In this document: positions 1 through 5,456 of the stretch, in pieces
How the letters are laid out: every line of letters starts with the position of its first letter
How positions within the stretch are numbered: position 1 is the first letter of the stretch
Source: Oscillospiraceae bacterium
GTDB lineage: Bacteria; Bacillota; Clostridia; Oscillospirales; Ruminococcaceae
Assembly (NCBI GenBank): GCA_016303235.1
Contig: JAEDMB010000089.1
Span: 1-7,660, forward strand
DNA: 7,660 nt
Direction of reading: 5' to 3'
Translations under genes and position numbers: made by a program
Notes under the pieces: model-generated
Database searches by the model: none
What the model saw: the letters and a program-made list of their open reading frames with translations, nothing else
What the model was told of the DNA's origin: nothing

Positions 1-851
1 CTATGATAAACAGAACTCTTTATTCATACAGTGTAGGCTCAATATTCAAGCTTGTGACGGCTTTCGAGGCTATTGATGAAGGTCTTGAAGATTTTGAATA
101 CAACTGCACGGGAAGTATAAATATTGACGGTAGAATTTACCGTTGCCACGACCATAGCGGTCACGGAAACCAGAATCTTGAACAGGCTATGACAAATTCC
201 TGTAACACTTATTTTATAGCACTGGGGCAGAAACTTGATATATCATCATTCAGGGAAAAGGCTTTTACACTCGGATTCGGACGTGAAAATCCCCTTGCCA
301 CGGGAATAATAGGTTCGGGCGGAGTTCTTCCGACAGAAAAGGATTTGTCACTTTCGGGAGAGCTGGCGAATTTTTCATTCGGTCAGGGAAAGCTTACCGC
401 AACTCCTTTACAGATTTCACAGATGACCTGTGCAATAGCAAATTACGGTGATATGCCTGTTCTGAGGGTAATAAAAGGCTACACCGATAACGGAAAAACT
501 GTTATAAACGAAAAAAAAGTACAATACGCCTATACTATGGACAGGGAAACGGCTTTTAAACTTCAGTATCTTATGATGTCGGCAGTAAATAAAAATGAAA
601 ATTCAAAGGCTCGCCCTGATAATACTACCGCCTCTGCAAAGACTTCCACCGCACAGACTGACAGATTCGATGATGACGGAAACGAAATTTATAATTCCTG
701 GATTACGGGATATTTTCCTATTGACAATCCAAAGTATGCTGTAACTGTATTAGTTGAAAACGGCGGATACGGCAACGATTCCGCAGCTCCGATATTCCGT
801 GAAATTGTTGAAAATACTGCCGGTTACATGAAAATTTCAGAAAATCATTGA
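1..851 (+). CDS. Penicillin-binding protein, transpeptidase domain (5' end missing)
   Basis: This is the C-terminal part of a D,D-transpeptidase that cross-links peptidoglycan outside the membrane. The frame is open to the left edge, and the first ATG at position 3 is almost certainly internal: the catalytic SxxK box (S-I-F-K) comes only 12 residues later, whereas whole proteins carry a membrane anchor and a dimerisation region before it. Counting from that Met, I see SIFK at 13-16, the SxN motif S66-C67-N68, and K213-T-S-T in the place of the usual KTG. The stretch FSFGQGKLTATPLQ at 124-137 is typical of class B enzymes. Two cysteines (C35 and C48) flank a small insert before the SxN motif and could form a disulfide. 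The protein ends 282 residues after the Met. It may belong to an upstream cell-division or elongation cluster, but that lies outside the window, so I cannot choose between FtsI-, PBP2- and sporulation-type paralogues. The family call is firm. Confidence 0.93.
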   Translation, partial: MINRTLYSYSVGSIFKLVTAFEAIDEGLEDFEYNCTGSINIDGRIYRCHDHSGHGNQNLEQAMTNSCNTYFIALGQKLDISSFREKAFTLGFGRENPLATGIIGSGGVLPTEKDLSLSGELANFSFGQGKLTATPLQISQMTCAIANYGDMPVLRVIKGYTDNGKTVINEKKVQYAYTMDRETAFKLQYLMMSAVNKNENSKARPDNTTASAKTSTAQTDRFDDDGNEIYNSWITGYFPIDNPKYAVTVLVENGGYGNDSAAPIFREIVENTAGYMKISENH

Positions 852-875
852 CTTTTTCACTCAATCTGCTATAAT
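848..875 (+). promoter_or_regulatory. Sigma-A promoter for alaS
   Basis: TTGACT (848-853) and TATAAT (870-875) are separated by 16 bases, and a TG at 867-868 adds an extended -10. The match to the housekeeping consensus is close to perfect. The -35 box contains the TGA stop (849-851) of the upstream penicillin-binding protein gene. Transcription would start near 882, leaving a leader of roughly 30 bases before the alaS ATG at 914. That is far too short for a T-box riboswitch, so alaS expression probably depends on promoter strength alone. Confidence 0.85.
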
Positions 876-913
876 ATATATGTATTTTTATTATCAAAAG
901 GAGATTTTTTTAT

Positions 914-3541
914 ATGCAGTGGACAGGTCTTAATGAACTGAGAGAAAAATATCTCTCGTTCTTTGAAAGCAAAAACCATACAAGAATGGCAAGCTCCTCA
1001 CTTATTCCGCAGGGAGACAAAAGCCTTCTTCTTATAAATTCCGGTATGGCTCCGTTAAAGAAATTCTTTCTCGGTCAGGCTACACCCCCGAACAAGAGAG
1101 TTACAACATGTCAGAAATGTATAAGAACTCCTGATATTGAACGTGTCGGAAAAACTGCACGTCACGGTACTTATTTTGAAATGCTCGGAAATTTCTCTTT
1201 CGGCGACTACTTCAAAACAGAGGCTATTGAATGGGCGTGGGAATTTCTTACTAAAACACTTGAAATTCCGACTGAAAGACTCTGGATTACCATTTTTGAA
1301 AGCGATGACGAAGCTGAACAGATTTGGATGAATAAAATCGGTATTCCGAAAGAACGCATAATCAGACTCGGAAAAGCTGATAACTTCTGGGAACACGGTT
1401 CAGGCCCTTGTGGACCTTGCTCCGAAATCCATTTCGACAGGGGCGAAAGTTACGGACCTTTTGAAAGCTTTGAACAGGCAAGTGACTGCGACAGAGTTAT
1501 AGAAATATGGAATCTTGTATTCAGTCAGTTTGACAGTGACGGAAACGGTCACTATGCTGAAATGAAAAACAAGAATATTGATACCGGTATGGGACTTGAA
1601 CGTCTTGCATGCGTTATGCAGAATGTTGACAATCTTTTTGAAGTCGATACAGTTCAGAACATCATGAAACATATCAGCAGAATCGCAGGCGTTGAATATA
1701 AAAAAGATGAAAAATCCGATGTCTCACTCCGTGTAATTACTGACCATATCAGAAGTACAACATTTATGGTCGGCGACGGTGTTATGCCTTCAAACGAGGG
1801 CAGAGGATACGTTCTCCGCCGTCTTTTAAGACGTGCAGCACGTCACGGCAGACTTCTCGGAATTACAAAGCCGTTCCTTTGTGAAGTATGCAATACTGTT
1901 ATAAATGAAAACAAATCCGCATATCCCGAACTCGCTGAAAAGAGAGAATATATAAAGAAAATCATTTCTGTTGAAGAAGAATCATTTGCAAAGACTATCG
2001 ACAAGGGTTCTGAACTTCTCAGTTCTCTTATTGAATCGGCAGGCAATTCCAAAACACTTTCCGGCGATGACGCTTTCAGACTTTCTGATACATACGGATT
2101 CCCGATTGACCTTACTGTCGAAATATGTCAGGAAAAGGGCATTGATGTAGATACTGAACGCTTTAACGAACTCGTTAAGGAACAGCGTGAAAAGTCAAGA
2201 ATTGACCATCTCAAAAAAGCTAATTCATCATGGGCTGACAACAGCATAAAAATTAACGTTCCCGCAACAGTATTTACAGGATATACAAGCTTTACTGAAA
2301 CAGATTCAAAGATTCTTGCAATTTACAAGGACGGTGCAGAAATCGAAACTGCTGTTGAGGGCGACAACGTTGTAATAGTTCTTGACAAAACTCCTTTCTA
2401 TGCTGAAAGCGGTGGACAGTCAGGCGATTCCGGTATGATTACAACATCAAATTCAGGCTGTGCAGTTGTTGATGATACTATCAAATCAGAGGGTCATTTC
2501 CTTCATATAGCAAATATAACAGAGGGAAGTATTTCAAAGGGCGATATTGTTACTGCTTCAATAAATTCTGAAAAGAGAAAGGCTACTATGAGAAATCATA
2601 CTTCCGCACATCTTCTTCAGAAAGCTTTGAGAGATGTTCTCGGCGAACACGTTCATCAGGCAGGTCAGCTTGTAAATGAAAATGCATGCCGTTTCGACTT
2701 CTCGCATTTCAGTGCATTGACTCCTGAGGAAATTCAGAAAGTTGAACAGAAAGTCAATGCTGAAATTCTTAACGCATGTGATGTAATCACAAAGGAAATG
2801 CCTATAGAAGAAGCAAGACAGCTCGGAGCTATGGCATTATTCGGCGAAAAATACGGAAATACCGTAAGAGTTGTACAGGCTGATGATTCAATTGAATTCT
2901 GCGGAGGTACTCATGTATCAAATACTTCCGAAATCGGTCTTTTCAAGATTGTTTCAGAAAGCTCCGTTGCATCGGGTGTAAGACGTATTGAAGCTGTTAC
3001 CGGCTGGGGCGTACTTAATCTGATAAACGGATATAAAAATACTATTTCAGAATCCGCAAAGGCTCTCAAGCTTGCAAATCTCACTGAGCTTCCTGAAAAA
3101 TGTTTATCTGTTACAAATGAACTCAGGGAAAAGGACAAGAAAATCGAAAGTCTCGGACAGCAGATTGCAAATTCACAGATTAACGGAATTTTTGACAACG
3201 CTAAGGAAATTAATGGAATTAAAATAGTTTCAGCAAAGCTTGAAAGTACAAATAAGGATATGCTCCGCAAACTCGGTGACGCTCTCAAATCAAAGGAATC
3301 ATCTTTTGTAGCTGTAATTGCCGGAATTTCTGACGGAAAGGGTACTTTCTACTGCGTATGCACTGATGACGCTGTAAAGAAAGGTTTGCATGCAGGAAAA
3401 ATTGTTCAGCAAGTATCTGCCGTTACAGGCGGTAAGGGCGGAGGTCGTCCCGATAACGCTATGGCTGGTGCAGGCGATGTTAATAAAATCAGCGAAGCTT
3501 TAAATATTCTCGAAAATGTTGCGGGCGAAATGCTTGCATGA
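914..3541 (+). CDS. alaS: Alanyl-tRNA synthetase
   Basis: This cytoplasmic class II enzyme charges tRNA-Ala with alanine and edits mischarged Ser and Gly. At 875 residues it is the normal full length. The N-terminal catalytic core shows SSSLIPQGDKSLLLINSG (27-44), RHGTYFEMLGNFSFGDY (83-99), NFWEHGSGPCGPCSEIHFD (157-175) and DTGMGLERL (223-231). The tRNA-recognition region follows, with PSNEGRGYVLRRLLRRAARH (292-311). The editing domain keeps its zinc ligands in H562-TSA-H566 and C663-GGT-H667. The C-Ala domain has GGKGGGRPDNAMAGAGD (839-855), and a charged, possibly coiled segment lies around 735-755. The ATG at 914 is supported by AAGGAG at 898-903 and by the usual N-terminus reading into NELREKYLSFFESKNH. 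The gene has its own promoter upstream and the double-hairpin repeat just after its stop. Nothing appears broken or missing. Confidence 0.99.
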   Translation: MQWTGLNELREKYLSFFESKNHTRMASSSLIPQGDKSLLLINSGMAPLKKFFLGQATPPNKRVTTCQKCIRTPDIERVGKTARHGTYFEMLGNFSFGDYFKTEAIEWAWEFLTKTLEIPTERLWITIFESDDEAEQIWMNKIGIPKERIIRLGKADNFWEHGSGPCGPCSEIHFDRGESYGPFESFEQASDCDRVIEIWNLVFSQFDSDGNGHYAEMKNKNIDTGMGLERLACVMQNVDNLFEVDTVQNIMKHISRIAGVEYKKDEKSDVSLRVITDHIRSTTFMVGDGVMPSNEGRGYVLRRLLRRAARHGRLLGITKPFLCEVCNTVINENKSAYPELAEKREYIKKIISVEEESFAKTIDKGSELLSSLIESAGNSKTLSGDDAFRLSDTYGFPIDLTVEICQEKGIDVDTERFNELVKEQREKSRIDHLKKANSSWADNSIKINVPATVFTGYTSFTETDSKILAIYKDGAEIETAVEGDNVVIVLDKTPFYAESGGQSGDSGMITTSNSGCAVVDDTIKSEGHFLHIANITEGSISKGDIVTASINSEKRKATMRNHTSAHLLQKALRDVLGEHVHQAGQLVNENACRFDFSHFSALTPEEIQKVEQKVNAEILNACDVITKEMPIEEARQLGAMALFGEKYGNTVRVVQADDSIEFCGGTHVSNTSEIGLFKIVSESSVASGVRRIEAVTGWGVLNLINGYKNTISESAKALKLANLTELPEKCLSVTNELREKDKKIESLGQQIANSQINGIFDNAKEINGIKIVSAKLESTNKDMLRKLGDALKSKESSFVAVIAGISDGKGTFYCVCTDDAVKKGLHAGKIVQQVSAVTGGKGGGRPDNAMAGAGDVNKISEALNILENVAGEMLA

Positions 3542-3546
3542 TTTTT

Positions 3547-3613
3547 ACGGAGGGGACTCTGTCCCCTCCGAACCTCCCCTGCAAGCCTTTTGAAAAAGGC
3601 TTGACCGAAAACT
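3547..3613. repeat. Composite intergenic repeat with two perfect hairpins
   Basis: Two perfect inverted repeats lie back to back in the alaS-HIT gap. Hairpin 1 pairs CGGAGGGGAC (3548-3557) with GTCCCCTCCG (3561-3570) around a TCT loop. A linker, AACCTCCCCTG, follows. Hairpin 2 pairs CAAGCCTTTT (3582-3591) with AAAAGGCTTG (3594-3603) around GA, in practice a 9-bp stem with a 4-base loop. ACCGAAAACTTT completes the unit. Its G/C-rich first half contrasts with the AT-rich surroundings. From memory, very similar double palindromes recur between genes in Ruminococcus-like genomes, which would make this a REP- or MITE-like dispersed element. That is recall, not a search. Only one copy is in this window, and the outer edges are approximate. 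Confidence 0.75.
3548..3570. terminator. GC-rich hairpin just after alaS; possible weak terminator or RNA-end stabiliser
   Basis: A perfect 10-bp stem with a 3-base loop begins 6 bases after the alaS stop codon. It is very stable for its size (8 of 10 pairs are G-C). There is no T-run immediately after it on the + strand (the next bases are AACCTCC), so it does not look like a standard intrinsic terminator. It could protect the alaS mRNA 3' end or partly attenuate read-through into the HIT-comEC genes. On the - strand the stem is followed by GTAAAAAT, which also gives no T-tract. Confidence 0.35.
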
Positions 3614-3623
3614 TTATTTTTTT

Positions 3624-3628
3624 AGGAG
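3624..3628 (+). promoter_or_regulatory. Ribosome binding site that fixes the HIT gene start
   Basis: AGGAG lies 11 bases before the ATG at 3640. No Shine-Dalgarno sequence precedes the earlier in-frame ATG at 3538, which sits inside the end of alaS. The site lies just downstream of the double-hairpin repeat, so a folded repeat should leave it accessible. Confidence 0.8.
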
Positions 3629-3639
3629 ATGTTTTATTT

Positions 3640-3996
3640 ATGGATTGCTTATTCTGTAAAATTATAAACGGCGAAATTCCAAGCACTAAGGTTTATGAAG
3701 ATGATTATGTATACTGTTTCAAGGATATTAATCCTATTACACCTGTTCATTATCTTGTAATTCCTAAGGAACATATTTCGGGAGCATCTGAAATTACTGC
3801 TGAAAATTCTGCCGTAGTTGCAAAGATATTCGAGGCTATTGCAAAAATTACAAAAGCAGAGGGTATTTCTGACGGTTTCAGAGTAGTTACAAACTGCGGA
3901 GAAAATGCCGGTCAGACCGTTCACCACTTACATTTCCATCTGCTTGCCGGAGTAAAAATGGGCTGGGGTGCGGACGCTGTTCAGCCGATTGAATAA
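3640..3996 (+). CDS. HIT-family (histidine triad) nucleotide-binding protein, HINT-like
   Basis: This small cytoplasmic protein belongs to the histidine-triad superfamily. HINT-type members hydrolyse purine nucleoside phosphoramidates and related AMP conjugates; the true substrate in bacteria is often unknown. The protein has 118 residues, the normal length. It starts MDCLFCKIINGEIPS, with the C3-x-x-C6 pair seen in zinc-binding bacterial HINT proteins. It carries the histidine triad H96-L-H98-F-H100-L-L near the C-terminus, H98 being the expected nucleophile. The reading frame is open back to 3538, but those 34 extra codons translate the hairpin repeat and have no ribosome site, so the ATG at 3640 is the start. 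The next gene begins 13 bases after the stop, and its ribosome site overlaps the TAA, which indicates co-transcription. Family assignment is secure; the physiological role is not. Confidence 0.96.
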   Translation: MDCLFCKIINGEIPSTKVYEDDYVYCFKDINPITPVHYLVIPKEHISGASEITAENSAVVAKIFEAIAKITKAEGISDGFRVVTNCGENAGQTVHHLHFHLLAGVKMGWGADAVQPIE

Positions 3997-4002
3997 GGGG
4001 TG
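3995..4002 (+). promoter_or_regulatory. Ribosome binding site overlapping the HIT stop codon
   Basis: AAGGGGTG begins within the TAA stop of the HIT gene (3994-3996) and sits 7 bases before the ATG at 4010. The overlap favours translation of the YwqG-type gene by ribosomes finishing the HIT gene, and supports the 4010 start. Confidence 0.7.
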
Positions 4003-4009
4003 AAATAAA

Positions 4010-4891
4010 ATGCCGACACCTGAAGAATACGCTGAACTTGCCATTGAAAAACTTCAAAACGAAACAAGAGTGCCTGTGCTTGATATAGAGCTTACTGATA
4101 CAAAACCGTCAATTTTTGAAAGCAAAGTCGGAGGTGTTCCGTATCTTCCAAAAGATATGGAAATTCCGCTTGACAAAAGCGGAAAGCAAATGAAACTTCT
4201 CGCACAGATTAACTGCAAGGATTTAGAACCGCTTGAAGATTATCCTCACTCGGGTATATTGCAGTTCTGGCTTACAACAGAATGGCCGTGGGAAACAGAT
4301 AATTTTGCCGTAAAATATCATAAGGATATTGATGATACTCTTACTGAAAGTGATGTTATTCCGAGAATTGCCGAATTTATTGAAGGCGAAACAGGTACTT
4401 TCCCCGTCAATGGTGAATATGGTATGAAATTTTATCCCGGTGAGGAAACTATGGGGCGTGACGATGAACGTCTTGAAGCTTTATTCTGTCAGTATTATTC
4501 CGAAATTTCGGGCGAAATAATGTATGACCCCGAAGACGAGGGCGATGAAGCTTATGGAGTTTATGAAGATTATCGCGATGACGCTTACAGTTTCGGAACT
4601 AAAATAGGCGGTTATCCCGCATCGGCTCAACTCGTTGATTATTTAAGCTACCGCCCCGAAAATTACGACCGTTCAATTAAATGGTCAAAATACAAAGAAT
4701 ATATCAGTCATATTGATATGCAGTCAGATGATGAGGAATTTGTACTTTTCCAGCTTGACAGTGACTATCATAATTCAAAGGATTACCGTGTATTATGGTG
4801 CGATGCGGGAGTAGCTCACTTTAAAATCACCCGCAAAGACCTGAAAGCCGGAAATCTTGAAAATGTGTCATTCTACTGGGACTGCTCTTGA
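4010..4891 (+). CDS. YwqG / DUF1963 family protein, function unknown
   Basis: This 293-residue soluble protein has no signal peptide or membrane segment. It matches the family typified by Bacillus subtilis YwqG (DUF1963), for which I know no established biochemical role. Recognisable family marks are K39-VGGVPYLP early on, LLAQINCKDL (63-72) followed by GILQFW (82-87), a second K198-IGGYP, LFQLDSD (246-252), and the closing pattern CDAGVAHFKITRKDL (264-278) ending in YWDC. It is strongly acidic, with a D/E cluster at about 173-191 (EDEGDEAYGVYEDYRDD) that looks like a flexible loop. It lies 13 bases after the HIT gene and 25 bases before the phosphoribosyltransferase gene, so it is probably an operon member. 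The neighbours give no clear clue to its role. The family call comes from pattern recognition and should hold; no function is claimed. Confidence 0.88.
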   Translation: MPTPEEYAELAIEKLQNETRVPVLDIELTDTKPSIFESKVGGVPYLPKDMEIPLDKSGKQMKLLAQINCKDLEPLEDYPHSGILQFWLTTEWPWETDNFAVKYHKDIDDTLTESDVIPRIAEFIEGETGTFPVNGEYGMKFYPGEETMGRDDERLEALFCQYYSEISGEIMYDPEDEGDEAYGVYEDYRDDAYSFGTKIGGYPASAQLVDYLSYRPENYDRSIKWSKYKEYISHIDMQSDDEEFVLFQLDSDYHNSKDYRVLWCDAGVAHFKITRKDLKAGNLENVSFYWDCS

Positions 4892-4900
4892 TTAAAAAAT

Positions 4901-4910
4901 AAAAGGAGGT
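4901..4910 (+). promoter_or_regulatory. Very strong ribosome binding site for the phosphoribosyltransferase
   Basis: AAAAGGAGGT is a full-length match to the anti-Shine-Dalgarno end of 16S rRNA, 6 bases before the ATG at 4917. It is the strongest ribosome site in the window. Because comEC has none of its own, this site may also set comEC expression through coupling. Confidence 0.85.
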
Positions 4911-4916
4911 TTAAAA

Positions 4917-5456
4917 ATGCCTGATACATATAAAATGACAATTGCGGGACTTGAAAGGGAACTCCCTCTCTGTCCTCTTAACGATAAAATAGATATAGCT
5001 GCATTTATAATGTTTTCAGATGTGGAAATTACTGTAAAATCCGCTGAGGAACTTATTAAAAAATGCCCCGAATGTGATGTTATAATTACTGCCGAATCAA
5101 AGGGAATCCCTCTTGCATACGAAATGTCAAGACAGCTTGGTATTCCCTACGTTGTAGCAAGAAAATCGGTCAAGCTCTATATGAAAGATGTTGTATCCGT
5201 TGAAGTAAAATCAATTACTACCGCAAACGTTCAGACACTCTATCTTGACGGTTCAAAGGCTGATATGCTTAAAAATAAAAGAGTTCTTATTGTTGATGAT
5301 GTTATCAGCACAGGGGAATCCCTCAAGGCTCTTGAAAAGCTTGTCGAAACTGCCGGAGGTATTATAACTGCAAAATCAGCTGTTCTTGCGGAGGGCGATG
5401 CTTCCGAAAGAGATGATATTATATTCCTTGAAAAATTACCGCTGTTCTTCAAATGA
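4917..5456 (+). CDS. Phosphoribosyltransferase, adenine-phosphoribosyltransferase-like
   Basis: This is a 179-residue type I phosphoribosyltransferase of the cytoplasm. Family members join a nucleobase to PRPP, giving a nucleotide and pyrophosphate. The PRPP-binding loop VLIVDDVISTGES is at 123-135, with the acidic pair D127-D128 expected to help bind the ribose. AESKGIPLA (59-67) and ARKSVKLYM (81-89) correspond to the segments that in adenine phosphoribosyltransferases carry the pyrophosphate-binding loop and the RKxGKLP-like hood region. That makes purine, probably adenine, salvage the best guess, but the hood that selects the base diverges from classical Apt, so the substrate is uncertain and no gene symbol is given. 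XpyR-type regulators (as in PurR) also use this fold, but no DNA-binding domain is present here. The stop codon overlaps the comEC start as ATGA. Confidence 0.9.
   Translation: MPDTYKMTIAGLERELPLCPLNDKIDIAAFIMFSDVEITVKSAEELIKKCPECDVIITAESKGIPLAYEMSRQLGIPYVVARKSVKLYMKDVVSVEVKSITTANVQTLYLDGSKADMLKNKRVLIVDDVISTGESLKALEKLVETAGGIITAKSAVLAEGDASERDDIIFLEKLPLFFK

Noticed and set aside
852..913. T-box riboswitch or leader peptide before alaS.
   Set aside because: Only 62 bases separate the genes, and the predicted transcript leader is about 30 bases. No stem-loop, T-box motif or small open frame fits.
2911..3288. A 125-codon open frame on the - strand within alaS, and several similar ones (1055-1396, 1400-1672, 1843-2052).
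   Set aside because: They lie fully inside the well-conserved alaS gene, have no plausible ribosome sites and show no recognisable protein features. They are shadows of the coding bias on the other strand.
3590..3618. Possible promoter for the HIT operon: TTGAAA (3590-3595) and TTTATT (3613-3618) with a 17-base spacer.
   Set aside because: The -10 lacks the essential A at its second position, and the -35 lies inside hairpin 2, where its bases are explained by the repeat. The nearby TTGACC (3601-3606) has no -10 at a usable distance. Too weak to annotate.
3582..3623. Hairpin 2 followed by T-rich sequence as an intrinsic terminator.
   Set aside because: The stem is separated from the T-run by about 12 bases (ACCGAAAACTTT), so the T-tract is not placed to terminate transcription. 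The HIT gene's ribosome site also follows at once.
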